Positions 1 through 9,319 of a stretch of DNA of 64,000 bases are shown piece after piece. Position 1 is the first letter of the stretch. The number at the start of each line of letters is the position of its first letter. The stretch is from Hoeflea ulvae (GTDB taxonomy: Bacteria > Pseudomonadota > Alphaproteobacteria > Rhizobiales > Rhizobiaceae): NCBI RefSeq assembly GCF_026619435.1, contig NZ_JAOVZQ010000001.1:131501-195500 (forward strand), read 5' to 3'. Made by a program: the position numbers and the translations under genes. A model generated the notes under the pieces. It had not been told where the DNA came from. It searched no databases and saw only the letters and a program-made list of their open reading frames with translations.

Positions 1-158
1 CATATGCCTGCCCGAAGCCGGCCGCCCACCAGATGCAGATCGGCCGCCCGGTGATCCGGCGCGAAATCACCGGTTGCCGTTAACATTTGGATTGAGCTGC
101 AATCGCATCCGCGAAGAGGGGAATATCCGGCGTCAGCACGGGTGAGAATTCGTTAAGA

Positions 159-246
159 TTTCCAAACACTTCCTGAAGGCATTCGGGAGTATTTGAACAG
201 CGGCGTTAACCTTCGGAACAGCGCCGGAACGAAGCGGCACCGAATC
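159..246. repeat. Imperfect direct repeat, copy 1
   Basis: This block matches 429-514 over about 86 bases. Shared stretches include TCCAAA-ACTTCCT-AAG, TCGGGA and CTTCGGAACAGCG-CGGAACGAA-CGG-ACCGAATCA. The two copies lie about 270 bases apart, and the best conserved part is 206-246. No coding function is apparent. Confidence 0.6.
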
Positions 247-428
247 ACAGACCTGCCTGTGTTGTCATTATGTTCCACCCAACATCTGCCAATATGGGAA
301 TGGCCGCCCCCCATATGCAGTTGACGCCTGAATGGGCTCGACCTCGCAGCTGCCCCGGCCGTTAACCTTTGAAACCGGGGGCGCAGCGCTCTACGCGGCG
401 CTGAAGCTTCGTTCAGGTTTTGATAACA

Positions 429-514
429 ATTCCAAAGACTTCCTTAAGAGACATCGGGATATCACCGGTTCTGTTAAGCTTCGGAACAGCGACGGAACGA
501 ACCGGAACCGAATC
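429..514. repeat. Imperfect direct repeat, copy 2
   Basis: This is the second copy of the 159-246 block, in the same orientation, with mismatches concentrated in the middle. The right part (474-514) contains repeated CGGAAC units. It lies in the gene-free stretch upstream of the phbB 3' end. Confidence 0.6.
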
Positions 515-851
515 AGCCTTTTGACGGATTTCCCGCTTTGTTCCCCACCAGATCTTGTGCGGCGGCCGGCTGCAGCATCTACCGGACCGGAAATCTGCAC
601 CCATTTCGCAGGCCCCGCGGCCCCGTCTGTTAACCAATGGGCCCCCTGAACGGCTGAAATTTTCACATGAACGCCAACTCTGGACGGCCGCGCCCCGTCC
701 CCTGTCTGTGCTGCCTGCCCGGCCAGATCGTCCTTGCCTTGCGCCCTTCCTCCTGACAACGGCGCCAGCCGTGCCAGGCGTTGACCACGGGAGATCACGC
801 TCACCCTTGAAGACGGCGCGGAGATCGCCGCACGAACCGGAACCCCTTGAA

Positions 852-880
852 CGAAAACGCCCGGCAGTTTCCCGCCGGGC
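852..880 (-). terminator. Rho-independent terminator after phbB
   Basis: On the minus strand a GC stem (GCCCGGC at 859-865 pairing with GCCGGGC at 874-880) with an 8-base loop is followed by GTTTTCGTT. It sits about 30 bases past the phbB stop codon. A very similar hairpin follows the cold shock gene at 28051-28074. Confidence 0.65.
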
Positions 881-907
881 GCAAAATCCTGGTGATTGCC
901 AGAACGA

Positions 908-1633
908 TCAGCTGAAATACTGACCGCCATTGGCCGAGATCGTCGATCCGGTGATGAAACCGGCGTCATCGGCTGCCAGGAACACCACGGCCCGGGCGAT
1001 TTCTTCCGGCTCGCCCAGGCGTCCGACCGGGATCTGCGGGATGATGCGCTCGTTGAGCACCTTCTCGTCAATCGCCTTGACCATGTCGGTGCCGATATAG
1101 CCCGGACAGATCGCGTTGACGGTGATGCCGGCACGCGCGCCTTCCTGGGCCAGCGCCTTGGTAAAGCCGAGGTCACCTGCCTTGGCAGCAGAATAGTTGA
1201 CCTGGCCTGCCTGGCCCTTCTGGCCGTTGATCGAGGAGATGTTGATGACGCGGCCGAACTTGCGCTCGCGCATACCGCTCCACACCGGGTTGGTCATGTT
1301 GAACAGGCCGGTGAGATTGGTGTTGATCACCTCGCCCCACATCTGCGGCGTCATCTTGTGGAACATGCCGTCGCGGGTGATGCCGGCATTGTTGACCAAT
1401 ACCGCGACCGGGCCGAGATCGGCTTCGACCTGGGCGATGCCGGCGACGCAGGCGTCATAATCGGCGACCGACCATTTATAGGTCTTGATGCCGGTCTCGG
1501 CGGTAAACTTTCCCGCTGCCTCGTCATTGCCGGCATAATTGGCAGCGACCGTATAGCCGGCTGCCTTCAATGCGACCGAAATCGCGGCCCCGATTCCACG
1601 TGACCCTCCCGTCACGATGGCTACCTTACTCAT
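908..1633 (-). CDS. phbB: Acetoacetyl-CoA reductase
   Basis: This NADPH-dependent short-chain dehydrogenase reduces acetoacetyl-CoA to (R)-3-hydroxybutyryl-CoA for polyhydroxybutyrate synthesis in the cytoplasm. The N-terminal cofactor motif TGGSRGIG and the catalytic YSAAK tetrad are visible, and the 241 aa length is typical of PhbB/PhaB. The ATG at 1633 is chosen because GGAGG lies just upstream of it; a TTG 15 bases further upstream stays in frame but would lie within or before that site. The gene lies 70 bases downstream of phbA on the same strand, so the two probably form an operon. A terminator hairpin follows. Confidence 0.95.
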   Translation of the reverse strand: MSKVAIVTGGSRGIGAAISVALKAAGYTVAANYAGNDEAAGKFTAETGIKTYKWSVADYDACVAGIAQVEADLGPVAVLVNNAGITRDGMFHKMTPQMWGEVINTNLTGLFNMTNPVWSGMRERKFGRVINISSINGQKGQAGQVNYSAAKAGDLGFTKALAQEGARAGITVNAICPGYIGTDMVKAIDEKVLNERIIPQIPVGRLGEPEEIARAVVFLAADDAGFITGSTISANGGQYFS

Positions 1634-1703
1634 ATGGACCTCCTCCAAGGCTAAATTGCAGAGTCTGAAAAGTCATGGGTATCGAGACTGACCGCAAAGG
1701 CGG

Positions 1704-2879
1704 TCAGCCGCGTTCGACGCAGAGTGCAACGCCCATGCCGCCGCCGATGCACAATGTGGCAAGGCCCTTCTTGGCGTCGCGGCGGACCATTTCGAACAAC
1801 AGCGTGTTGAGAATGCGCGCGCCCGATGCGCCGACCGGGTGACCGATGGCAATGGCGCCGCCATTGACATTGACGATTGCCGGATCCCAGCCCATGTCCT
1901 TGTTGACCGCGCAGGCCTGAGCCGCAAAGGCCTCGTTGGCTTCCACCAGATCGAGATCGCCAACGCTCCAGCCGGCCTTTTCCAGCGCCTTGCGCGAGGC
2001 CGGGATCGGGCCGGTGCCCATGATCTGCGGGTCGACGCCGGCGGTTGCCCAGGAGGCAATCCGCGCCATCGGGGTGATGCCGCGCTTGGAGGCTTCGGCT
2101 TCACTCATCAGCACTGTCGCCGCGCCGCCGTCATTGATGCCCGACGCATTGGCCGCGGTAACCGTGCCTTCCTTGTCGAAGGCGGGGCGCAGCTTGGAGA
2201 TGCCTTCAATGGTCACGCCGTGCTTGATATATTCGTCTTCCTCGACAACCGTGTCGCCCTTGCGGCCCTTGATGGTCACGGCCGCGATCTCGTCCTTGAA
2301 CTTGCCGGCCTTCTGCGCGGCTTCGGCCTTGTTCTGCGAATTGACCGCGAATGCGTCCTGCTCGTCGCGCGACAGCTGCCACTGCCTGGCAACGTTTTCC
2401 GCGGTATTGCCCATCAGGTAATTGTAGAAGGCGTCGGTGAGCGCGTCATACATCATGGTGTCGACCATGTTGGCATTGCCCATCTTCACGCCGTTGCGCA
2501 GGTGAATCGCATGCGGCGCCAGCGACATCGATTCCTGACCGCCTGCCACGATGATATTGGCATCGCCGCTGCTGATCTGCTGCATGCCGAGTGCCACCGC
2601 GCGCAGACCGGAGCCGCAAAGCTGGTTGAGGCCCCAGGCGGTGGCTTCCTGCGGAATGCCTGCTGCCATCGCGGCCTGACGCGCCGGGTTCTGGCCCTGG
2701 CCTGCGGACAGGATCTGACCGAGGATGACTTCGTCGACCTCTGCCGGCGCAACACCTGCACGCTCGAGCGCCGCCCGGATGGCGACTGCGCCGAGCTCAT
2801 GGGCGGCGACGGAGGACAAGGCGCCGTTGAAAGAGCCGACGGGAGTGCGGGCAGCGCTGGCGATAACGATAGAACTCAT
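1704..2879 (-). CDS. phbA: Acetyl-CoA C-acetyltransferase (beta-ketothiolase)
   Basis: This thiolase condenses two acetyl-CoA to acetoacetyl-CoA, the first step of polyhydroxybutyrate synthesis, and can also run in reverse. All thiolase landmarks are present in 391 aa: the acyl-accepting Cys in [11 protein letters not shown], the [12 protein letters not shown] block with the catalytic His, and the C-terminal Cys in LCIGGGMG. It precedes phbB on the same strand and is divergent from phaR, the regulator of the same pathway. The length matches the family exactly. Confidence 0.96.
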   Translation of the reverse strand: MSSIVIASAARTPVGSFNGALSSVAAHELGAVAIRAALERAGVAPAEVDEVILGQILSAGQGQNPARQAAMAAGIPQEATAWGLNQLCGSGLRAVALGMQQISSGDANIIVAGGQESMSLAPHAIHLRNGVKMGNANMVDTMMYDALTDAFYNYLMGNTAENVARQWQLSRDEQDAFAVNSQNKAEAAQKAGKFKDEIAAVTIKGRKGDTVVEEDEYIKHGVTIEGISKLRPAFDKEGTVTAANASGINDGGAATVLMSEAEASKRGITPMARIASWATAGVDPQIMGTGPIPASRKALEKAGWSVGDLDLVEANEAFAAQACAVNKDMGWDPAIVNVNGGAIAIGHPVGASGARILNTLLFEMVRRDAKKGLATLCIGGGMGVALCVERG

Positions 2880-3040
2880 GATGGATTTTCCCTGTCATGT
2901 GGTGGTGTGTAATTGGCCTGAACGTGACCGAGCTTAATCCCGCTGTCAAATATCGGAAAGCCGAATTCCGCATGCAATCGGTTTAATCAGTACGATAGTC
3001 TGAGCTTTTCGGGCGCCATTCGCCGCAATGCACAAAGGAA

Positions 3041-3715
3041 TTGTCATTGGCGGTCATTTTCGCCTACAGTCTGCTCGACAAAACGAGGTTCTGGTCTGGC
3101 GAGACCTTTGAGGAGAGCACGAATGGCGAAAAAAGCGGCCCGATCACCATCAAGAAATATGCCAATCGCCGCCTCTACAACACCGGCACCAGCACCTATG
3201 TGACGCTTGATGACCTTGCCGTCATGGTCAAGAAGGGCGAGGACTTTTCGGTGCTCGACGCCAAGAGCGGCGATGACATCACCCACACGGTGCTCACCCA
3301 GATCATTTTCGAGCAGGAATCCAAAACCGGCAACACGCTGCTGCCGGTGTCCTTCCTCAGGCAGCTGATCTCGATCTATGGCGACCAGCTGCAGATGGTG
3401 GTGCCGAGCTATCTCGAACATTCCATGTCGGCGCTCACCGAGCAGCAGGAGCAGGTCCGCGAACAGATCACCAAATCCTTTGGCGACAATCCGGTGGCCC
3501 GCAACATCCAGCTGCCGATCCAGCTGGTAGAGGATCAGGTCCGCCGCAACACCGAGATGTTCCAGAAAGCGATGCAGATGTTCTCGCCTTTCGCGCTTGC
3601 CCACTCCGCCAAGACCGAGGAAGCGCCGAAAAAGACCGACAGCTCCAAGGACATCGACGAGCTTAAGGACCAGCTCAAGTCGCTTCAGGACAAGATCAAC
3701 TCGATCGACAGCTGA
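3041..3715 (+). CDS. phaR: PHB synthesis regulator PhaR, apparent frameshift at start
   Basis: PhaR binds polyhydroxyalkanoate granules and DNA and represses phasin or PHB genes. The PHB accumulation DNA-binding domain starts at ITIKKYANRRLYNT, followed by the PHB_acc region and a Lys/Asp-rich tail that may be coiled coil. The natural start appears to be the ATG at 3123, which has GAGGAG upstream, but it is out of frame: ATG-GCG-A6-GCGG. One more A in the run at 3129-3134 would give MAKKSGPITIKK, the usual PhaR beginning. As written, the frame opens only from weak starts such as the TTG at 3041. A sequencing error, a real deletion or slippage on the A run could explain this. Confidence 0.85.
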   Translation: MSLAVIFAYSLLDKTRFWSGETFEESTNGEKSGPITIKKYANRRLYNTGTSTYVTLDDLAVMVKKGEDFSVLDAKSGDDITHTVLTQIIFEQESKTGNTLLPVSFLRQLISIYGDQLQMVVPSYLEHSMSALTEQQEQVREQITKSFGDNPVARNIQLPIQLVEDQVRRNTEMFQKAMQMFSPFALAHSAKTEEAPKKTDSSKDIDELKDQLKSLQDKINSIDS

Positions 3716-3834
3716 CCCGAGGCGCCGGGGCGAGCCATGCTCCGTCAAGGCGCACAGGCGTGTCCGGCGGACACCGGCAAAGCCGGGCATCCAGCCAATG
3801 CCGGTTGATATCCCTCCATAAAATCGGGTGTCCG

Positions 3835-3852
3835 GCCTTTCGTCAGGCCGAA
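3835..3852 (+). terminator. Possible hairpin after phaR
   Basis: CGGCCT and AGGCCG arms surround a short TTTCGTC-type loop about 120 bases past the phaR stop codon. There is no clear T run on the plus strand, so this is only a possible transcription end in the 234-base gap before the next gene. Confidence 0.3.
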
Positions 3853-3949
3853 TCTGTGGCACAAGTCACGGGGACAGGGGCGCGGGCCATCGCAGCATGG
3901 TCCGCACGACTCTGATCAGTTTCCGACTTTGATTTGAAAGGCATTCTTC

Positions 3950-4381
3950 ATGACGGATCTCACACTCAACAAGGCACTCAAGATCATCACTTCAGCACTG
4001 GCCAAGGGCAAGGAACTCGGTCTCAAGCCATTGGCGGTGGTGGTGCTTGATGCCGGCGGCCATGTCAAAGCCGTCCAGCGCCAGGACGGCGCCTCGATGC
4101 TGCGCTTCGAGATCGCCAGCGGCAAGGCCTATGGCGCGCTGGCTGTCGGCGTCGGCTCCCGCTGGCTCGACACCCAGGCCGAAACCCGGCCGCATTTTCT
4201 CGAAGGCCTGTCTGCCGTCTCGGGTGGCAAGATCGTTGCCGTGCCCGGCGGCGTGCTGATCAAGGACCGCAAGGGCGCCATCATCGGCGCAGTCGGCATT
4301 ACCGGTGATTCATCCGACAATGACGAGCGTGCCGCAATCGCCGGCGTCGAGGCAGCAGGCTTTACCCCCGACGCAGGCTGA
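3950..4381 (+). CDS. GlcG/HbpS family heme-binding-like protein
   Basis: This 143 aa protein belongs to the GlcG/HbpS (DUF336) family, small alpha/beta proteins some of which bind heme or sit in glycolate-type operons. Typical segments are VVVLDAGGHVKAVQRQDGA, the FLEGLSAVSGGKIVAVPGG region and GAIIGAVGITGDSSDNDE near the end. No signal peptide is evident, so it is probably cytoplasmic. It stands alone between phaR and a convergent membrane protein gene, so context does not reveal the ligand. The start ATG is followed at once by the conserved fold. Confidence 0.85.
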   Translation: MTDLTLNKALKIITSALAKGKELGLKPLAVVVLDAGGHVKAVQRQDGASMLRFEIASGKAYGALAVGVGSRWLDTQAETRPHFLEGLSAVSGGKIVAVPGGVLIKDRKGAIIGAVGITGDSSDNDERAAIAGVEAAGFTPDAG

Positions 4382-4396
4382 GACGGGATCGCCGGA

Positions 4397-4801
4397 TTAC
4401 AAGCCGATCGAAACGTCGCGGCCCGCCGCGCGGATCGAGACGGAAAATCCGGCGATCACATCGATCAGCGCAATCACCATCAGAATGAAAAACACCTGCG
4501 TGGCGGCTTCGCGCACAAGCAGGAATTCGACCAGAAACGCGACGAACACGAACATCGACAACATGTGGTCGATGACCGACCACCGCCCGGTCCGTGTCGC
4601 CTTCAGGACCTCGATGAACAACAGGCCCAGCGCCACCACGATCAGCAGGTCGCCGAGGCTCATCGTCCAGGTCGCGCCCGACATCATCGACAACGAGGTG
4701 ATGGTCGAGCCCAGACCGGCGATACCCGAGCCAAGCAACCCGACCATGACCAGATTATAGGCGATCAGCGGCACAATCATCAACGGTATGGCGGCGAGCA
4801 T
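4397..4801 (-). CDS. Small integral membrane protein, unknown function
   Basis: This 134 aa protein has about four hydrophobic helices: residues 1-22, 45-63, 75-97 and 103-122. The hydrophilic links are short and include a Lys/Arg-rich KATRTGRW turn. I do not recognise a named family. It ends 15 bases from the convergent GlcG/HbpS gene and lies about 140 bases downstream of pyc on the same strand, separated from it by a likely terminator, so it may be transcribed independently. Confidence 0.7.
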   Translation of the reverse strand: MLAAIPLMIVPLIAYNLVMVGLLGSGIAGLGSTITSLSMMSGATWTMSLGDLLIVVALGLLFIEVLKATRTGRWSVIDHMLSMFVFVAFLVEFLLVREAATQVFFILMVIALIDVIAGFSVSIRAAGRDVSIGL

Positions 4802-4911
4802 GGCAGTGTCCTCTTGGCGGAAAACGGTCGGCAGGTGACGCCCAAAGGGGCGAATCGCCGCGACAATGCGAAATCAATCCGCCAGGCGCAAGCCCGTTGC
4901 GCAATGAGCCA

Positions 4912-4934
4912 TGTCCCGGCGCAGGGCCGGGACA
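4912..4934 (-). terminator. Terminator-like hairpin after pyc
   Basis: TGTCCCGGC at 4912-4920 pairs with GCCGGGACA at 4926-4934 around a 5-base loop, starting 9 bases past the pyc stop codon. The stem is perfect and GC-rich. A T run is lacking, so terminator function is inferred from position. Confidence 0.5.
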
Positions 4935-4942
4935 GGCGCATG

Positions 4943-7900
4943 TCAGCCATAGACCACCAGAAGGTCCTTGGCGTCGATCTGGTCGCCGGTCTTGACCAGA
5001 ACTTCGGCCAGCACGCCATCGCGCTCGGCGTGGATTGCCGTTTCCATCTTCATCGCCTCGATCGACACCAGCACGTCGCCTGCGGTGACCTCCTGGCCTG
5101 CCGCAACCGACACGGTGGAAATCACCCCCGGCATTGGTGCCGCGACATGGGCATCATTGCCCGGTTCGGCCTTGCGGCGCACGGCTGCGCCCGACGCGCC
5201 ATGCGCCCGGTCCGGCACCTTGATCCGCCGTGGCTGGCCATTGAGCTCGAAGAACACCGTGACCATGCCCTTGTCGTCGGGTTCGCTCTCGGCCAGGTTC
5301 TGCACGACCAGCGTCTTGCCCTTCTCGATCTCGATGAACAGCTCTTCGCCGACCGGGATCCCGTAGAAATAGGCAGGAGTCGGCAACATGCTGACCGGCC
5401 CGTAGGTTTCGCTGACCAGCGCGAAATCGGTGAACACCTTCGGATACATCAGATAGGAGGCGAACTCGTTTTCGGTGATCTCGCGTTCCAGCCCGGTCTC
5501 GATCTCCTTGCGTTCGGCGGCGAGATCGGCATCCGGCAGCAGCGAGCCGGGACGGGCCGTATAGGCCTCCTCGCCCTTGAGCACCTTGTCCTGCAGCGCC
5601 TTCGGCCAACCGGCCGGCGGCTGTCCCAGATCGCCGCGCATCATCGACACCACCGATTCCGGGAAGGAGACATCCTTGGCCGGGTTTTCGACGTCGGCGA
5701 CGCTCAGATCCTGGCTGACCATCATCAGCGCCATGTCGCCCACCACCTTCGATGACGGAGTCACCTTGACGATGTCGCCGAACATCTGGTTGGCGTCGGC
5801 ATAGGCCTGGGCCACCTCGTGCCAGCGGGTCTCCAGCCCCAGCGAGCGGGCCTGCTCCTTGAGATTGGTGAACTGCCCGCCGGGCATTTCATGCAGATAG
5901 ACTTCCGATGCCGGTCCCTTGAGATCGCTCTCGAATGCCGCATACTGGTTGCGCACGGCTTCCCAGTAGAACGAGATCCGGCGGATCCATTCCGGATCAA
6001 GACCGGGATCGCGTTCATGGCCGCGCAGCGCCTCGACAATCGAGCCCAGGCATGGCTGCGAGGTGTTGCCCGAAAGCGCGTCCATCGCCGCGTCGATCGC
6101 ATCGACACCGCTGTCGACGGCGGCAAGCACCGTGGCAGCCGAGATTCCCGAGGTGTCATGGGTATGAAAATGGATCGGCAGGTCGGTGGCATCGCGCAAG
6201 GCGGTGAACAGCTGCCGTGCTGCCGCCGGCTTCAGCAATCCGGCCATGTCCTTGACCGCGATGATGTGCGCGCCGGCCTTTTCCAGTTCACCCGCCAGAT
6301 CGGTGTAGTATTTCAGGTCGTATTTCGGCCGCGCCGAATTCAGAATGTCGCCGGTGTAGCAGATCGTCGCTTCGCAAAGCTTGTTCTCCTCGCACACCGC
6401 ATCCATCGACACCCGCATGTTCTCGACCCAGTTGAGGCAATCGAACACCCGGAACAGATCAATCCCGCCCTGCGCGGCCTGGCGCACGAAATGCTTGACC
6501 ACATTGTCGGGATAATTCTTGTAGCCGACACCGTTGGCGCCGCGCAGCAGCATCTGCAGCAGCAGGTTGGGCGCGCCCTGGCGCACCATTTCCAGCCGCT
6601 CCCACGGGTCTTCGGTCAGGAACCGCATCGACACGTCGAAAGTGGCCCCGCCCCAGCATTCCAGCGACAGCAGGTCCGGCAGCACCTTGGCATAGGTGTC
6701 GGCAATGCGGGCGATGTCATTGGTGCGCATGCGGGTGGCCAGCAGCGACTGGTGCCCGTCGCGCATCGTCGTGTCGGTGATCAGCACCCGCTTCTCGTTG
6801 CGCATCCAGGCGCCGAAGGCCTTCGGCCCGATCTTGTCGAGCTTCTGCTTGGTGCCGTCGACAATCGGCACATCCTTGTAGGGAATGCGCGGCTTGGCGG
6901 CATCTTCCACCGGACGCGGCCGGCCGCGGGCTTCCGGATGCCCGTTGACGGTGACATCGGCCAGATAGGTCAGCAGTTTTGTCGCCCGGTCCTGACGCTT
7001 GACCTGCTCGAACAGCTCCGGCGTGGTGTCGATGAACCGCGTCGTATAGGTGTTGTTGATGAATTTCTCATGCCCGATGATGGCCTCGAGAAAGGTCAGG
7101 TTGGTGGCGACGCCGCGAATGCGGAATTCGCGCAGCGCCCGGTCCATGCGGCGGATGGTTTCCTCCGGCGTCGGCGCCCAGGCGGTGACCTTCTCCAGCA
7201 GCGGATCGTAAAACCGGGTGATCACCGCACCGGAATAGGCCGTGCCCCCATCAAGCCTTATGCCGAAGCCGGTGGCGCCGCGATAGGCGGTGATGCGGCC
7301 GTAATCGGGGATGAAATTGTGCTCGGGATCCTCGGTGGTGATGCGGCACTGCAGCGCGTGGCCGTTGAGCCTGATGTCCTTCTGCTCGGGCACACCGGAT
7401 TCCGGCGTGCCGATGGCGAAGCCGTCGAGAATGTGGATCTGCGCCTTGACGATGTCGATGCCGGTGACTTCCTCGGTCACGGTATGCTCGACCTGGATGC
7501 GCGGATTGACCTCGATGAAATAGAACGCGCCGGTGTCGATATCCATCAGATATTCGACCGTGCCCGCCCCGACATAGCCGGTGGCATTGGCAATCTTGAG
7601 CGAATAGGCGGCGAGTTCCTGCCGCTGGTCTTCGCTCAGATAGGGTGCGGGCGCCCGCTCGACGACCTTCTGGTTGCGGCGCTGCACCGAGCAGTCGCGC
7701 TCGAACAGATGCACAGCATTGCCATGGGTGTCGCCAAGGATCTGGCTTTCGACGTGACGGGCGCGCTCCACCAGCTTTTCGAGATAGACCTCGTCCTTGC
7801 CGAAGGCGGCCATGGCTTCGCGCTTGGCCTCGACCACTTCGCGGGCCAGGTCCTTCGGGTCACGGATGGCGCGCATGCCGCGTCCGCCGCCGCCCCAGGA

Positions 7901-8401
7901 GGCCTTGAGCATGATCGGATAACCGATCTCATCGGCCATCCGCGCCACTTCGTCCATGTCGTCCGGCAGCGGCTCGGTTGCCGGCACCACCGGAACGCCG
8001 ATCTCGATGGCCAGATTGCGGGCGGCGACCTTGTTGCCCAGACGCCGCATGGTTTCGGCCCGCGGCCCGATGAAGATGATGCCGGCCGCATCACAGGCGT
8101 CAACGAATTCCGGGCTTTCCGACAACAGCCCGTAACCGGGATGGATCGCATCGGCGCCCGATTGCCCGGCGACCCGGATCACTTCCTCGATCGACAGATA
8201 GCTCTCGATCGGGCCCATGTCGTGCGCCAGATGCGGGCCGCGGCCGACCTGGTAGGATTCGTCCGCCTTGAACCGGTGCAGCGCAAGCTTGTCTTCCTCC
8301 GCCCAGATGGCGACGGTTTTGATGCCCAGTTCATTGGCCGCGCGAAAAACGCGAATGGCAATTTCTGAACGATTGGCGACAAGAATTTTGGAAATCGGCA
8401 C
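4943..8401 (-). CDS. pyc: Pyruvate carboxylase
   Basis: This biotin enzyme carboxylates pyruvate to oxaloacetate using ATP and bicarbonate, replenishing the TCA cycle. The 1152 aa product has the full single-chain layout: biotin carboxylase domain (residues about 1-450, ATP loop KASWGGGGRGM), carboxyltransferase barrel (about 535-800, LLSLECWGGATFDV and a metal-binding HFHTHDTSG), and a biotinyl domain at the C-terminus with AMKM, biotinyl Lys about residue 1118. The GTG at 8401, starting MPISKILVANRSE, is preferred over the longer frame because homologues begin there. The sequence closely resembles the Rhizobium etli enzyme. Confidence 0.96.
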   Translation of the reverse strand: MPISKILVANRSEIAIRVFRAANELGIKTVAIWAEEDKLALHRFKADESYQVGRGPHLAHDMGPIESYLSIEEVIRVAGQSGADAIHPGYGLLSESPEFVDACDAAGIIFIGPRAETMRRLGNKVAARNLAIEIGVPVVPATEPLPDDMDEVARMADEIGYPIMLKASWGGGGRGMRAIRDPKDLAREVVEAKREAMAAFGKDEVYLEKLVERARHVESQILGDTHGNAVHLFERDCSVQRRNQKVVERAPAPYLSEDQRQELAAYSLKIANATGYVGAGTVEYLMDIDTGAFYFIEVNPRIQVEHTVTEEVTGIDIVKAQIHILDGFAIGTPESGVPEQKDIRLNGHALQCRITTEDPEHNFIPDYGRITAYRGATGFGIRLDGGTAYSGAVITRFYDPLLEKVTAWAPTPEETIRRMDRALREFRIRGVATNLTFLEAIIGHEKFINNTYTTRFIDTTPELFEQVKRQDRATKLLTYLADVTVNGHPEARGRPRPVEDAAKPRIPYKDVPIVDGTKQKLDKIGPKAFGAWMRNEKRVLITDTTMRDGHQSLLATRMRTNDIARIADTYAKVLPDLLSLECWGGATFDVSMRFLTEDPWERLEMVRQGAPNLLLQMLLRGANGVGYKNYPDNVVKHFVRQAAQGGIDLFRVFDCLNWVENMRVSMDAVCEENKLCEATICYTGDILNSARPKYDLKYYTDLAGELEKAGAHIIAVKDMAGLLKPAAARQLFTALRDATDLPIHFHTHDTSGISAATVLAAVDSGVDAIDAAMDALSGNTSQPCLGSIVEALRGHERDPGLDPEWIRRISFYWEAVRNQYAAFESDLKGPASEVYLHEMPGGQFTNLKEQARSLGLETRWHEVAQAYADANQMFGDIVKVTPSSKVVGDMALMMVSQDLSVADVENPAKDVSFPESVVSMMRGDLGQPPAGWPKALQDKVLKGEEAYTARPGSLLPDADLAAERKEIETGLEREITENEFASYLMYPKVFTDFALVSETYGPVSMLPTPAYFYGIPVGEELFIEIEKGKTLVVQNLAESEPDDKGMVTVFFELNGQPRRIKVPDRAHGASGAAVRRKAEPGNDAHVAAPMPGVISTVSVAAGQEVTAGDVLVSIEAMKMETAIHAERDGVLAEVLVKTGDQIDAKDLLVVYG

Positions 8402-8575
8402 AGACAGGCTCCCGGGTTTGGGGGAAGAGACCGGGGTCGTTACAAACCCCGCAGCCAATCTTTAGCGTCTGTTTTGTTGCAGTGCAAATAGCATTGCGGA
8501 GCGGCGGGGCGGCTGAAACGGCGGCGTGACCGGCGCTGCCCCGCAGCGGGCCGCCCCGGAGCCATGATGCACCCG

Positions 8576-9319
8576 CTAGGCGATCAGCCCGAGCCGGAAC
8601 GCGATCGCCACCACATGATGGCGATTCTTGGCATGCAGCTTTTCCTGAATGCCGTTCATGTACCAGTCGACCGTGTGCGCCGACAGACCGAGCGTGGCGC
8701 CCATTTCATTGGAGGTCATGCCGTAGCCGAGATATTCCAGCGTCTCCATTTCGCGGCGGGTCATCTGCACCCCGACAGGACGGCTGATCCGTTCATGGGC
8801 GCTCGGGTCCAGCGCCTCCAGAAGCTCCCAGAACACCTTCTTGGCCAGGGCATCCATCATCGCCATCTGCGCGGGCGTGAGATCGATCTCCCGGCCCGCC
8901 ACGGTGAGAACACCGACCAGCCCGCGCCGCCCATGGATCGGGAACACATACCCGTCCTCCAGCCCGTGACGCCGGGCGTCCACCATCATCCGCTCCATGC
9001 GCTTGCGATGCGGGTCGTCCTGAAATGCCTGCAGCGGCTCGCGCCAGCGATAGCCGCGCTGGCTGTGCCCGAGATAGCGGACAATCGGATCGATCACCGC
9101 ATATTTGCGCTTCACATAGAGCTCGGGCCAGCCCTTCGGCCACTGGCCCGCAAGCACGACATCGTCCGCATCGCTCTCCGGGCCCGGTTGCCGGATCAGG
9201 GTGAAGAAATCAAAGCCCAGCGTTTCGATAATCTCGTTCAGCCGGGCGCGAAGGGCGGCTGCATCTTCCGCTCCGTTGCTTTCATTTTCGAGAAACTGCA
9301 GAACGGCATCGATGCCCAT
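8576..9319 (-). CDS. LuxR family regulator with autoinducer-binding domain
   Basis: The N-terminal part (about residues 20-165) resembles the acyl-homoserine-lactone-binding domain, with W, Y, DP and a second W in the expected spacing (WPELYVKRKY, VIDP, YRWREPL). The C-terminal 65 residues form a GerE-type helix-turn-helix (TRREMETLEYLGYGMTSNE, LGLSAHTVDWYM). The 247 aa length is usual for quorum-sensing receptors. The ATG at 9319 is chosen because GGAGG lies 5 bases upstream; longer starts exist in frame. No luxI synthase is present in the window, so this looks like a solo receptor, with unknown ligand. Confidence 0.88.
   Translation of the reverse strand: MGIDAVLQFLENESNGAEDAAALRARLNEIIETLGFDFFTLIRQPGPESDADDVVLAGQWPKGWPELYVKRKYAVIDPIVRYLGHSQRGYRWREPLQAFQDDPHRKRMERMMVDARRHGLEDGYVFPIHGRRGLVGVLTVAGREIDLTPAQMAMMDALAKKVFWELLEALDPSAHERISRPVGVQMTRREMETLEYLGYGMTSNEMGATLGLSAHTVDWYMNGIQEKLHAKNRHHVVAIAFRLGLIA

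Larger units (their letters stand above)
1..907. other. Gene-free stretch before phbB
   Basis: No reading frame here has a family resemblance or a convincing ribosome binding site; the open frames look fortuitous. The stretch holds an imperfect direct repeat (about 159-246 and 429-514) and, at its right end, a hairpin that fits the phbB terminator. It may belong to regulatory DNA of a gene to the left of the window. Confidence 0.5.

Noticed and set aside
332..649. Open frame in the first kilobase
   Set aside because: It crosses the direct repeat, has no site for translation and shows no protein-like pattern.
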